Assembly (NCBI RefSeq): GCF_004570865.1
Contig: NZ_SPQS01000002.1
Coordinates: forward strand, 372,001-436,000
Origin: Bradyrhizobium frederickii
Lineage (GTDB): Bacteria; Pseudomonadota; Alphaproteobacteria; Rhizobiales; Xanthobacteraceae
Length of the DNA: 64,000 bases
Direction: 5' to 3'
Part shown: positions 8,359 to 18,578 of the stretch, one piece after another
Layout of the letters: the number at the start of each line of letters is the position of its first letter
Position numbering within the stretch: position 1 is the stretch's first letter
Notes under the pieces: model-generated
Database searches by the model: none
The model's input: the letters and a program-made list of their open reading frames with translations, nothing else
Told to the model about the DNA's origin: nothing
Program-made: the position numbers and the translations under genes

Positions 8359-9243
8359 CTAGCGCTGCCGCGGATCCAGCGCATCGCGCAGGCCGTCGCC
8401 GAGCAGGTTCAGCGACAACACCACAAGGAAGATCGCAAGTCCGGGCCAGATCGCCATCCAAGGCGCCTGCGTCAGGAAGCGTTGCGCGGCGTTGAGCATG
8501 CTGCCCCAGGACGGTGCCGGTGGTTGCTGGCCGAGGCCGAGGAACGACAGCGCAGCCTCGGCGATGATGGCGGCGGCGATCGAGAGCGTCGCCTGCACCA
8601 GCAGCGCGGGCAGGATGTTCGGCAGGATATGCGAGAGCGCGATCCGCCACGGCGGATTGCCGAGCGCGCGCGCCGCCTCGACATAGTCCTCGGCCTTGAC
8701 CACGAGGACCTGACCGCGGGTCAGGCGGATGAAGATCGGGGTTGCCGATATGCCGATTGCGATCATGGCATTGCCGAGGCTCGGCCCGAGGAACGCCGCC
8801 AGCGCGATCGCCAGGATCAGGAACGGGCATGCCAGCATCGCATCCGTGACCCGGCTGATCAGCGCGTCGAGGAAGCCGCCGCGATAACCGGCGAGGAGGC
8901 CGAGCGGAACGCCGATGCCGAGCGCAATCGCAACCGAGATGAGGCCCGCCAGCAGCGAGGCGCGCGCGCCGTAGACGATGCGGCTGAGAATGTCGCGGCC
9001 GAGCTCGTCGGTGCCGAACCAGTGCGCCGCATTGGGCGGCTTGCGTACCAGGCTCCAGCTCGTCGCGATGGGATCATAGGGCACGATGAGCGGGGCCAGC
9101 ACGGCGAGCAGGATGAACATCGTGAGCACGATGAGCCCGAACACCGCCGCCTTGCGCTTGAACAGCCGCCGACGCGCGCGGCGGGCCGGGCTGTCCAGCT
9201 CGTCGGCGTGCGTAAGGGGGCTCGGCAGCGCGGCGTCGGTCAT
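8359..9243 (-). CDS. Peptide ABC transporter permease, DppC/OppC type (system 2)
   Basis: This 294-residue inner-membrane subunit has six predicted helices. The first follows a basic N-terminus (FGLIVLTMFILLAVLAPLIV). The family block GTDELGRDILSRIVYGARAS and the coupling EAA loop EAARALGNPPWRIALSHILP are both clear. It pairs with the DppB-like permease upstream (stop at 9248, start at 9243) and is the last gene of the minus-strand block. Substrates are probably short or gamma-glutamyl peptides, inferred from the gamma-glutamyltransferase in the same block. Confidence 0.9.
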   Translation of the reverse strand: MTDAALPSPLTHADELDSPARRARRRLFKRKAAVFGLIVLTMFILLAVLAPLIVPYDPIATSWSLVRKPPNAAHWFGTDELGRDILSRIVYGARASLLAGLISVAIALGIGVPLGLLAGYRGGFLDALISRVTDAMLACPFLILAIALAAFLGPSLGNAMIAIGISATPIFIRLTRGQVLVVKAEDYVEAARALGNPPWRIALSHILPNILPALLVQATLSIAAAIIAEAALSFLGLGQQPPAPSWGSMLNAAQRFLTQAPWMAIWPGLAIFLVVLSLNLLGDGLRDALDPRQR

Positions 9244-9247
9244 GAAT

Positions 9248-10189
9248 CTAGCCCCGAAGCCTTGGATTGACGAGGATGTAGGCGATGTCGGCCACGAGGT
9301 TCAGCGTGATGTAGATCGTGGCGGTCACCAGCACCACGCCCTGCACCACGGCATAGTCGCGGTTGAACACGGCATCCACGATCAGCTTGCCGAAGCCGGG
9401 AATGGAGAAGATCTGCTCGGTCAGGACGGCGCCGGACAGCAGCGTGCCGAGCTCGAGCGCGCCGAGGGTGATGACGGGCGTCAGCGCGTTGCGCATGGCG
9501 TGCTTGAGGATCACCGAGCGCTCCAACAGTCCCTTGGCGCGCGCGGTGCGGACGTAGTCGCTTTCCAGCACCTGAAGCATGGCGCTGCGCGTATGCCGCA
9601 TCAGGACCGCGGCAATCGCATTGCCGAGCACGAAGGCCGGCATGATGGTGACCGCCAGGCTGGCGCGCCAGTTCTCGGTGAGCGGCACGTAGCCGGACGC
9701 CGGCAGCCAGCCGAGCTCGATCGAGAACAGGAAGATCAGCATGATCCCGAGCCAGAAGTTCGGCGTCGAGATGCCCCACAGCGCAAACAGGTTCGCGCAA
9801 TAGTCCCAGGCCGACCCCTTCTTCACGGCGGCGACGATGCCGGCGGGAATGCCGATCAGGAAGGCGATCAAGATCGCCATCGAACCCAGCTGCAAGGTCA
9901 CCGGCAGCTTCTGCGCGATCAGCTCGCGCACCGGCATCTTGTTGCGCAGCGACTCGCCGAAATCGCCCGAGAGCACGCCCTTGATCCAGTAGACGTACTG
10001 CACCGGCACGGGCTGATCGAGCCGGTACTGGCGGCGGATCTGCTCGATCACCGCGGGGTCGCGCTCTTCGCCCGCCATGACCAGCGCGGGATCGCCCGGC
10101 AGCAATTGCTGCAGCGAGAAGATCAGCACCGAGACGAAGAATAGCGTCGGCACGATCTGCGCAAGGCGGCGGGCGAGGAAGTTCAGCAT
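9248..10189 (-). CDS. Peptide ABC transporter permease, DppB/OppB type (system 2)
   Basis: This 313-residue permease begins MLNFLARRLAQIVPTLFFVS, the usual DppB opening with a membrane helix at once. A periplasmic loop with LDQPVPVQYVYWIKGVLSGD follows, then the EAA loop DYVRTARAKGLLERSVILKH. The open frame runs back to 10327, but that part is the palindromic repeat at 10199-10326, so I use ATG 10189. It forms the channel with the DppC-like subunit five bases downstream. The 157-base gap from the binding-protein gene is filled by the repeat. Confidence 0.9.
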   Translation of the reverse strand: MLNFLARRLAQIVPTLFFVSVLIFSLQQLLPGDPALVMAGEERDPAVIEQIRRQYRLDQPVPVQYVYWIKGVLSGDFGESLRNKMPVRELIAQKLPVTLQLGSMAILIAFLIGIPAGIVAAVKKGSAWDYCANLFALWGISTPNFWLGIMLIFLFSIELGWLPASGYVPLTENWRASLAVTIMPAFVLGNAIAAVLMRHTRSAMLQVLESDYVRTARAKGLLERSVILKHAMRNALTPVITLGALELGTLLSGAVLTEQIFSIPGFGKLIVDAVFNRDYAVVQGVVLVTATIYITLNLVADIAYILVNPRLRG

Positions 10190-10198
10190 GGTCGCACC

Positions 10199-10326
10199 GG
10201 TGTCCCGGGCGCGGCGCAACATGCAATGTTGCGCCGCTGAACCGGGACCCAGCTGCCACGGTTCGTCGTCGCCGTGGGTCCCGGCTCTGCGGAGCAGCGC
10301 TTCCGCGCTGCGCCGCGTCCGGGACA
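10199..10326. repeat. Intergenic palindromic repeat, family A copy 1
   Basis: It contains a perfect hairpin at 10211-10237 (GCGGCGCAACAT, loop GCA, ATGTTGCGCCGC) and the family core GGTCCCGGCTCTGCG followed by GCGTCCGGGACAC. The same core recurs near 34194, 50708 and 56488. Its two halves are themselves inverted copies. This copy lies inside an operon, between a binding-protein gene and its permease. Confidence 0.8.
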
Positions 10327-10346
10327 CGCGTGCATCGGCACGTTCA

Positions 10347-11855
10347 TCACTTCAGCTTCAGCCCAACCACGCGGACGAGACCGTCAGGCATCTGCTTGTA
10401 GCCTTCGAGCCTGGTCGTGTGCGCGATGATGATGCGGCGGTGGTAGAGGTAGAGCAGCGGCTCCTCCTCCTGCACCAGTCTGGCGAGCGTCTCGTAGCTC
10501 GCCTTGCGCTTGGCGGGATCGGTGACCAGCCGCGCATCCTCCAGCGCCTTGTCGGCCTGCGGATTATTCCACGCGCCGTAGTTCTGCGGCGCACCATTGT
10601 GCAGGAACACGAAAGTGTTCCCATCCGGATCAACGCGGCCGCTCCAGGCGAGCATGTAGGCCTGGTAGTCGCCGGTCTCGGCCTGCTTCAGCCCGGTTGC
10701 GAATTCGGTGAGGCGTATCTTCATGTCGAACCCGGCTTCCGCCGCCATGGACTGGATCACCTGCGCCGGCGTCTCGGTCTCCACGCCCTTGGGCACTAGG
10801 AAATCGACGCTGACCGGCGGCGTCACGCCGGCTTCCTTCAGCAGCGCCTTGGCCTTCTCGACGTTGCGGGGACGGACCGGAAGCGATTTCTGATAATAGG
10901 GGTGATCAGGGTTGACCCATTGATTGCCGACCTGAAACTCGCCGTTGAACACGACCTGGTTGATCGCCTCGCGGTCGATGGCGAGGTCGAGCGCCTGGCG
11001 CACCTTGGCGGATTGGCTGAGCGGTCCCTTGGCCTTGTCCTTGCCGATGTTGAGCGTGACGCCCTGATAGCCGAGCTCGATCGCGGTCGCGACCTTCAGA
11101 CGCGAGTCGGCGCGCACCTCCTTCAGATCAGTGGCGAGCACGCGCTCGATCAGGTCGAGGCCGCCGGATTTCAGGTTCGCCAGCCGCACGGTGCCATCGA
11201 CGATCGGCTGGAACACGATCTTGTCGATGAAGACGTTGTCCTTGTTCCAATAGTCTGCGAACTTCTCGAACACGATGCGGTCCTGCTGCACGCGCTCGAT
11301 GAATTTGTAGGGACCGGCGCAGACCGGGCGCAGGCCGAACTTGTCGCCGGCCTCTTTCGCTGCCTTCGGCGACATCATCATCCCGGCGCGGTCGGTGAGC
11401 TGGGCGAGCAGCGGCGAGAACGGCGACTTCAGCACCAGCTTGACGGTGAGGGGATCGACGACCTCGATGTGATCGACCGAGGCCAGCTCCGGCTTGCGAA
11501 ACGAGCCGGGGAACGTCAGGTGGCGTTCCAGCGAGAACTTGGCGGCCTCGGCATCGAGCGGCTCGCCGTCGTGGAATTTCACGCCGGGACGAAGCTTGAT
11601 GACAAGGCCCTTGCCGTCGTCGACGGTCTCGCTCGACAGCGCAAGCTGCGGCACGATGTTGAGCTTCTCGTCGATGTCGAACAGCTTGTCGCATAAGGCG
11701 GAGAACACGATGCGGCCGACATAGGTGCGCGCCATCGTCGGATCGAGGATATCGGGATCCTCGGCGAGGCCGATGCGAAGCGTGGTCTGAGCCTGCACGG
11801 CTCCGATCGACAACAGGAGGGCGGCGGCCGCTGCGGCCAAGCGTAACATCTTCAT
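10347..11855 (-). CDS. Peptide ABC transporter substrate-binding protein (system 2)
   Basis: This 502-residue family 5 (DppA/OppA-type) binding protein has a signal peptide (residues 1-22, ending GAVQA-QTT) for export to the periplasm. The SBP_bac_5 features are there: EDPDILDPTMARTYVGR, KLRPGVKFHDGEPLDAEAAK and VRQALDLAIDREAINQVVF. I start at ATG 11855 (MKMLRLAAAAAAL), dropping 38 upstream residues of poor quality that overlap the region before the ATPase stop. It follows the system 2 ATPases by 22 bases. It differs strongly from the binding protein of system 1, so the two importers probably prefer different peptides. Confidence 0.92.
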   Translation of the reverse strand: MKMLRLAAAAAALLLSIGAVQAQTTLRIGLAEDPDILDPTMARTYVGRIVFSALCDKLFDIDEKLNIVPQLALSSETVDDGKGLVIKLRPGVKFHDGEPLDAEAAKFSLERHLTFPGSFRKPELASVDHIEVVDPLTVKLVLKSPFSPLLAQLTDRAGMMMSPKAAKEAGDKFGLRPVCAGPYKFIERVQQDRIVFEKFADYWNKDNVFIDKIVFQPIVDGTVRLANLKSGGLDLIERVLATDLKEVRADSRLKVATAIELGYQGVTLNIGKDKAKGPLSQSAKVRQALDLAIDREAINQVVFNGEFQVGNQWVNPDHPYYQKSLPVRPRNVEKAKALLKEAGVTPPVSVDFLVPKGVETETPAQVIQSMAAEAGFDMKIRLTEFATGLKQAETGDYQAYMLAWSGRVDPDGNTFVFLHNGAPQNYGAWNNPQADKALEDARLVTDPAKRKASYETLARLVQEEEPLLYLYHRRIIIAHTTRLEGYKQMPDGLVRVVGLKLK

Positions 11856-11877
11856 CGGACAATCCCCATTGCTTCGG

Positions 11878-12983
11878 CTATTTCGTTGTGGACGCGGCGT
11901 CTTGTATACCAACCCCGGCGAAGCTCCCGCCTTCCGTCTTTTGGCTGAAGGCCGCGACCAATTTTGCAAGCGCCGGCGAAAATCCGCCCGCTACCGGCAG
12001 AATGGCATCGGCAGACGGCAGCTCTGCCGTGCGGTGACAGGCGGTGGCATGGCCGGTGCCGTCCGCCGTGAGCTTCGGCGCCTCGCTGCGGCAACGCTCG
12101 ATCACGAACGGGCAGCGGGTGTGGAAGCGGCAGCCGGCCGGAGGATTGAGCGCGCTCGGGATCTCGCCCTCCAGCAGGACCGTCGTTCGTTTCGCCTTCG
12201 GCTGCGGCAGCGGGATCGCGGACAGCAGCGCGCGGCTATAGGGGTGGCGCGGCGCGGCGAACAGCGCGTCGGCTTCCGCCGTCTCGACGATCTGGCCGAG
12301 ATTCATCACCGCCACATGGTCGGCGATGTGCTTGACCACGGCGAGGTCGTGCGAGACGAAGATGTAAGCGAGGCCGAGCCGGTCCTGCAGCTCGCGCAGC
12401 AGGTTGAGGATCTGCGCGCGGATCGAGACGTCGAGCGCCGAGACCGGCTCGTCGCAGATGATCAGCTTCGGCTCGACCGCGAGCGCGCGGGCGATGGCGA
12501 TGCGCTGGCGTTGGCCGCCGGAGAATTCGTGCGGATAGCGCCGGGCCAGTCGCGGCTCCAGCCCGACCAGCCGCAGCAGCTCGGCGACGCGCGCGCGGCG
12601 CTGTGCCGGCGGCACGAGATCGTGAAGGGCCAGCGGTTCGGTCAGGATCTGGCCGACCGTCATGCGCGGATTGAGCGAGGCATAGGGGTCCTGGAAGATG
12701 ATCTGCGCCTCGCGGCGGAAGGCGCGCAAGCCGCCGGCGTCGAGCGCGAGCAGGTCGCGACCATTGAAGCGCACCGTGCCCGCATCCGGCTCGATCAGCC
12801 GCAGCACGAGACGGCTGACGGTGGATTTGCCGCAACCGGATTCGCCGACCAGCGCCAGCGTCTTGCCGGCCTCGAGCGAGAAGGAAACACCGTCGACCGC
12901 CTTGACGTGCGCCAGCGGCCGCCCGAACAGCGAGCGCTGGGCGACGAAATGCTTGATCAGGCCTCTGACCTCGAGCAGCGCCA

Positions 12984-12984
<1 letters not shown>
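11878..12984 (-). CDS. Peptide ABC transporter ATPase, DppF/OppF type (system 2)
   Basis: This 368-residue ATPase carries Walker [10 protein letters not shown], a Q-loop in [13 protein letters not shown], signature [15 protein letters not shown], Walker [13 protein letters not shown] and the H-loop. Its C-terminal oligo_HPY extension has the Cys-bearing [14 protein letters not shown] segment found in peptide importers. ATG 12984 overlaps the stop of the DppD-type gene (TGATG); a GTG one codon earlier is the alternative. The protein energises import together with the partner ATPase. The tail beyond about residue 330 is longer than usual and poorly conserved. Confidence 0.92.
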
Positions 12985-13969
<985 letters not shown>

Positions 13970-13973
<4 letters not shown>

Positions 13974-14680
13974 GAGCGTCGTGCGCGGCTTGCGGCGATG
14001 CTGGCGTCGATGACGCTGCGATCGGTGTTGCCGGCCGGGTTCTTTCGCGTCGGCATGGAGGGCCGGAAGTGTACCCAGAGCTCGTGGCTGACGCGTTCGA
14101 GCCGTTCGAGCTCGCCGAGCGGGTCGGGATGATCGTCGGCGCGAATGTCCAGCGCCGGCCATTCCTCCTCGCCGTGGATTAGCAGCGCGGCGGACTGCTT
14201 GCCGCGCTTGTCGCCGCCGGCGGCCTCCCCTGCGCGCATCGCCGCGAGCAGGCGGCGCGGGAAGGGCAGGCTGTCGTTGGCGAGATAGGTCTTTGCCGTC
14301 TCGGCGAGCACGTCGGCGCCTGCGAGCATGTTGCCCGCGATCGAGAAGTCGCTGCCTGCGATGTGGCCACACCAGTCGATGCAGTCGCGGCCGGTATGCG
14401 CGGCGATTGCGCCGCTCGCATCCATGATGTGGACCTGCCGGCTTTCGCGGCCGTCGTCCGCCGCGAGCAGCGTTGCGAGCACGTGGTGGGCGTTGAGACC
14501 CTCGCGCAGGAGCTTGACCCCGTCGATGCCGTAATAGGGATTGACGAAAGCCTGCGTCGCGATAGCCCCGAGGCCGGCCGCGATGTAGGGCACGCGGGCG
14601 CCGACGGCGAAGAAGCGGGTCGCGACCGCGATGCCGAACTGGGCGGTGGCAGGATCTCGCGCGATGATCGACCAGGTCAT
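13970..14680 (-). CDS. DUF1028 family protein (Ntn-hydrolase-like)
   Basis: This 236-residue protein belongs to the family with N-terminal MTWSIIARDPATAQFGIAVA, the block LGAIATQAFVNPYYG, HTGRDCIDWCGH and the conserved GEAAGGDKRGKQSAALL. The family is described as Ntn-hydrolase-like, with no settled reaction. It has no signal peptide, so it is cytoplasmic. It lies 10 bases after the gamma-glutamyltransferase and overlaps the next ATPase gene. The position suggests it processes imported gamma-glutamyl or modified peptides; that role is inferred. Confidence 0.88.
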
Positions 14681-14690
14681 GTGCTGCCTA

Positions 14691-16496
14691 TCAGCGCCCC
14701 GCGGCGTAACCTTGCATGCCGCGCGGATTGGCGGCGGCGCGCCGGCGCGGACCGACACGCGAGGCCGCGGTGAGGCGGCCTTCGGACCAGTCGGGGCCGA
14801 CCTCGACGATGTGTCCGCGCTCGCGCAGATTCTCGATCGTCGCCTTGGGCACGCGGTTCTCGACCACGAGCACGCCGGGGCGCGCGGTGCGCGGCCAGAA
14901 CGAGATCGGGAAATGCTCGGAGTGCCAGGCCGGTGCGTCGATCGCCTCCTGGAGATTGAGATTGCAATGGACGTGGCGCAGGAAGAACTGCGTGATCCAC
15001 TGATCCTGCTGGTCACCGCCGGGCGAGCCCCAGGCGAGGTAAGGCTCGCCGTCGCGCAGCGCCATGGTCGGCGACAGCGTCGTGCGCGGCCGCTTGCCGG
15101 GCGCAAGCGCCGCCGGATGATCCTCCTCCAGCCAGAACATTTGAGCGCGGCTGCCAAGGCAAAAGCCGAGCTCCGGAATGATCGGCGAGGATTGCAGCCA
15201 GCCGCCCGACGGCGTCGAGGAGATCATATTGCCGGCCTTGTCGATGATGTCGAAATGCACGGTGTCGCCGCGCACCTCGCCGAAGCGCCCGACGGTCGGC
15301 TCGCCGGCACCGAGCGCGCCGACGGCCTCGCGCTGGCCCTCGGCGCGGCGCAGCTTGACGACGCCGCCAAAGCCCTCCACCGCGCCGGGGCGGAAGTCGA
15401 GCGAGGCCCGGTCGGTAACGAGCTTGCGGCGTTCGTCGTTGTAGGCGTCCGACAGCAGCGTCGTGATCGGGATCTCGTTGAACTTAGGGTCGCCGTAGAA
15501 CTTCTCGCGATCGGCAAATGCAAGCTTGGCGCATTCGATCTGCAGATGGATGAACTCAGGCCCCGTCGGGTCGAGCCCATCGAGCGGAAAGCCCTTCAGG
15601 AGCGCCAGCTGTTGCAGCGTCACCGGGCCCTGGCTCCAGACGCCGGCCTTGCACACGGTGTAGCGGCCATAATCGTAGGTGAGCGGCGCCTCGATGGTCG
15701 GCTGCCAGCGCGCCATGTCGTCGGCGGAAAGCACACCGCGATGCGGCGAGCCGCTGACGTCCATCACCTCCTGGGTCCGGCAGAACCTGTCGATGGCCTC
15801 GGCGACGAAGCCTTGCGACCAGGCTTTGCGCGCCCGCTCGATTTCGGCATCACGGCCACCGCCGCCGCTTTCCGCCTCGCTGAGGATCCGGGCGTAGGTC
15901 GCAGCCAGTGTCTTGTTGGTGAAGAGCGTGCCGGGCTTCGGCACCTCGCCGTTCGGCAGGTAGACAGCGGCGGAGGTCGGCCAGTGCTTGCGGAACAATT
16001 GCTCGACGGTCTGGATCGTGGCGCAGGCGCGCTCCACCAGCGGGTAGCCGTCGCGCGCATAGGAGATCGCGGGCTCCAGCACGTCGCGCACGCGCATCGT
16101 GCCGTAGTCGCGCAGCAGCATCATCCAGGATTCGAACGTGCCGGGGACGCAGGCCGCGAGCAGGCCGGTGCCGGGCACCATGTCGAGCCCCTCGCTCCTG
16201 TAGTGCGCGATGGTGGCGCGCGCCGGCGCCGGGCCCTGGCCGCAGATCACCTCGGTGCGGCCGCGCTTCACATCGTGCACGATGACGGGCACGTCGCCGC
16301 CGGGGCCGTTCAGATGCGGCTCGACCACCTGGAGCGTGAAGGCGGTGGCGACGCCGGCGTCGAAGGCGTTGCCGCCCTTTTCGAGGATGGCCATGCCGAT
16401 GGCGGTCGCGATCCAGTGCGTGGTGGCGACGACCCCGAACGTGCCCTCGATCTCGGGGCGCGTCGTAAAGGGATCGGGATTGACGTTGCTGGCCAT
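14691..16496 (-). CDS. ggt: Gamma-glutamyltransferase (Ntn hydrolase), cytoplasmic type
   Basis: This 601-residue protein is a gamma-glutamyl transpeptidase/hydrolase that splits glutathione and other gamma-glutamyl compounds. The family opening FGVVATTHWIATAIGMAIL and the GGNAFDAGVATAFTLQVVEP block are present. Thr412 in GDTVHFDIIDKAGN fits the nucleophile freed by self-cleavage, giving a small subunit of about 190 residues. Conserved PSGGW and LSPTMALRDGEPYLAWGSPG follow. Most bacterial enzymes of this family are exported, but this one has no signal peptide, so it should act on peptides already imported by the flanking ABC systems. Confidence 0.93.
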   Translation of the reverse strand: MASNVNPDPFTTRPEIEGTFGVVATTHWIATAIGMAILEKGGNAFDAGVATAFTLQVVEPHLNGPGGDVPVIVHDVKRGRTEVICGQGPAPARATIAHYRSEGLDMVPGTGLLAACVPGTFESWMMLLRDYGTMRVRDVLEPAISYARDGYPLVERACATIQTVEQLFRKHWPTSAAVYLPNGEVPKPGTLFTNKTLAATYARILSEAESGGGGRDAEIERARKAWSQGFVAEAIDRFCRTQEVMDVSGSPHRGVLSADDMARWQPTIEAPLTYDYGRYTVCKAGVWSQGPVTLQQLALLKGFPLDGLDPTGPEFIHLQIECAKLAFADREKFYGDPKFNEIPITTLLSDAYNDERRKLVTDRASLDFRPGAVEGFGGVVKLRRAEGQREAVGALGAGEPTVGRFGEVRGDTVHFDIIDKAGNMISSTPSGGWLQSSPIIPELGFCLGSRAQMFWLEEDHPAALAPGKRPRTTLSPTMALRDGEPYLAWGSPGGDQQDQWITQFFLRHVHCNLNLQEAIDAPAWHSEHFPISFWPRTARPGVLVVENRVPKATIENLRERGHIVEVGPDWSEGRLTAASRVGPRRRAAANPRGMQGYAAGR

Positions 16497-16577
16497 GGGC
16501 TACCTCATCTGCGGCGCGCGCAATTGATCACAGGGGCAGGCCGTCGCCAAATGCGCAGGCTGCATGGCACGCGCGCG

Positions 16578-17567
16578 TCACGCCGGGACCGGCGCGGTGT
16601 TGACCGCATGGCAGGCGACGCCGCCGATCAGTTCCGGGGCCTCCTTGCGGCAGAGCTCGAACGCCAGCGGGCAGCGCGGATTGAAGGCGCAGCCGGAGGG
16701 CGGGTTGATCGGGTTCGGGATCTCGCCCTTCACCGGAATGCGCTGGCGGCCGCTCATGGCGAGGTCGGGCACCGCGCCCAGCAGCATCTTGGTGTAGGGC
16801 ATGCGCGGATTGGCGAACAACTCGCGCCCCTCCGCGATCTCGACGATGCGGCCGAGATACATCACGCCGACGCGGCTCGCCATGTGGCGGACCACGGCGA
16901 GGTTGTGGCTGATGAACATGTAGGTCAGGCCGAACTTGTCCTGGAGGTCGCGCATCAGGTTGAGGATCTGCGCCTGCACCGAGACGTCGAGCGCGGAGGT
17001 CGGCTCGTCGCAGACGATGAACTCGGCATCCGAGGCGAGCGCCCGCGCAATCGCGATCCGCTGGCGCTGGCCGCCGGAGAATTCGTGCGGAAACTTCAGC
17101 CGGTCGTCGGGATGCAGGCCGACCAGGGTGAGCAGCTCGGCGACGCGGGCCTGGATGTCGCGCTCGCCCTGGATCAGGTCGAAGGCGCGGATCGGCTCGG
17201 AGATGATGGCGTCGACGCGGAAGCGCGGGTTCAGGCTCGCATAGGGATCCTGGAAGATCATCTGGATGCGGCGGCGCAGCTTTCGCCGCGCCGGCGCCTG
17301 CCGCGGATCGGTCATCGAGACGCCGTCGATCAGGACGTCGCCCGCGCTCGGCGGCAGCAGCCCCACGACCATCCGTGCCACCGTGGTCTTGCCCGATCCG
17401 GATTCGCCGACCAGCGCAAACGTCTCACCCTTCCTGATGTCGAAGGTGACGTGATCGACCGCCTTGAGATATTCGAGGTGCCCGCCTTCGAGCACGCGGT
17501 TGAGCCAGGGTTTCGAGACGTCGAACACCCGGCGCAGATTTGTGGCCTGAACGAAGGGGGCGCTCAT
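16578..17567 (-). CDS. Peptide ABC transporter ATPase, DppF/OppF type (system 1)
   Basis: This 329-residue ATPase shows Walker A GESGSGKTTVARMVVGL, Q-loop [13 protein letters not shown], signature [15 protein letters not shown], Walker B FIVCDEPTSALD and the Cys-rich tail CAFNPRCPLAFELC. An insertion of about 20 residues near the N-terminus (SKPWLNRVLEGGHLEYLKAV) is common in OppF-type proteins. The start overlaps the DppD-type stop by four bases (17564-17567). It ends 81 bases before the gamma-glutamyltransferase start. Confidence 0.92.
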   Translation of the reverse strand: MSAPFVQATNLRRVFDVSKPWLNRVLEGGHLEYLKAVDHVTFDIRKGETFALVGESGSGKTTVARMVVGLLPPSAGDVLIDGVSMTDPRQAPARRKLRRRIQMIFQDPYASLNPRFRVDAIISEPIRAFDLIQGERDIQARVAELLTLVGLHPDDRLKFPHEFSGGQRQRIAIARALASDAEFIVCDEPTSALDVSVQAQILNLMRDLQDKFGLTYMFISHNLAVVRHMASRVGVMYLGRIVEIAEGRELFANPRMPYTKMLLGAVPDLAMSGRQRIPVKGEIPNPINPPSGCAFNPRCPLAFELCRKEAPELIGGVACHAVNTAPVPA

Positions 17568-18550
17568 GCCGCGCTCTCCGCCGGCACGTTGTCGTAGAGG
17601 TGGCAGGCGACCGATTGCGCGCCGCGCGGCTGCGGCTCCGGCCGCTCGACCCGGCAGCGGTCGAAGGCGAAGGCGCAGCGCGGATTGAACGAACAGCCGC
17701 GCGGGATCGCCGAGAGGCGCGGCATCGAACCGGGGATCTGCTGGAGGCGCTTGTCGTCGCCGGCCAGCGTCGGAATCGCGCCCATCAAGCCCTTGGCGTA
17801 GGGGTGCAGCGGATTTCTGACGACATCCTGCACCGGACCGATCTCGGCGACACGGCCGGCATACATTACCGCGACGCGGTCCGAGGTCTCCGCGATCACG
17901 CCCATGTCGTGCGTCACCAGCATCACGGCGGTGCCGTGGTCGCGGCCGAGCCGCTTGATCAGCGAGATGATCTGCGCCTGCACGGAGACGTCGAGCGCGG
18001 TGGTCGGCTCGTCGGCGATGATCAGCTCGGGCTCGGCGCAGATCGCGAGCGCGATTACCACGCGCTGACGCATGCCGCCGGAGAATTCGTGCGGATAGCC
18101 GTCGATGCGCCTGTCCGGCGCGGGAATGCCGACCTCGGCGAGCAGGTCGATGGCGCGGCGGCGGGCGGCGGATTCGGACAGGTCCAGGTGGGTCCTGATC
18201 GTCTCGATGATCTGGTCGCCGACCCGGTAGAGCGGATTGAGCGAGGTGAGGGGGTCCTGGAAGATCATGCCGATCCGCTTGCCCCGGATGCGGCGTATCT
18301 CCTCTGGCGGCAGATGGTCGATGCGCTGGCCGGCGAGCCGAATCTCGCCGCCGGCGATGCGGCCGGGGGGATCGATCAGCCCGATCACGGCGAGGCCGGT
18401 GACGGATTTGCCGGCGCCGGATTCGCCGACCACGCCCAGCACCTCGCCCTTGGCGATGTCGAAGGAGACGCCGTCGATAGCGCGCAGCGTGCCGCGGCGG
18501 GAGGCGAACTCCACCTGGAGGTTGCGCACGGAGAGAATGGGTTCGGTCAT
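17564..18550 (-). CDS. Peptide ABC transporter ATPase, DppD/OppD type (system 1)
   Basis: This 328-residue ATPase has Walker A GESGAGKSVTGLAVIGL, Q-loop MIFQDPLTSLNPL, signature FSGGMRQRVVIALAI, Walker [13 protein letters not shown] and tail CSFNPRCAFAFDRC. It starts at ATG 18550, 28 bases after the DppC-type permease stop. It resembles the DppD-type ATPase of system 2 in layout but differs along its whole length, so the two importers are old paralogues and not a recent duplication. Confidence 0.92.
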   Translation of the reverse strand: MTEPILSVRNLQVEFASRRGTLRAIDGVSFDIAKGEVLGVVGESGAGKSVTGLAVIGLIDPPGRIAGGEIRLAGQRIDHLPPEEIRRIRGKRIGMIFQDPLTSLNPLYRVGDQIIETIRTHLDLSESAARRRAIDLLAEVGIPAPDRRIDGYPHEFSGGMRQRVVIALAICAEPELIIADEPTTALDVSVQAQIISLIKRLGRDHGTAVMLVTHDMGVIAETSDRVAVMYAGRVAEIGPVQDVVRNPLHPYAKGLMGAIPTLAGDDKRLQQIPGSMPRLSAIPRGCSFNPRCAFAFDRCRVERPEPQPRGAQSVACHLYDNVPAESAA

Positions 18551-18578
18551 GAGCGAGGCGTACTCATCGAAGTGTTGC

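Noticed and set aside
10190..10327. Longer N-terminus for the DppB-type permease of system 2
   Set aside because: The extra 46 codons are the family A palindromic repeat.
14631..17597. 988-residue plus-strand open frame
   Set aside because: It lies wholly opposite the DUF1028, gamma-glutamyltransferase and ATPase genes. Its product is rich in Arg, His, Asp and Gly with no domain, as expected for the antisense frame of GC-rich genes.
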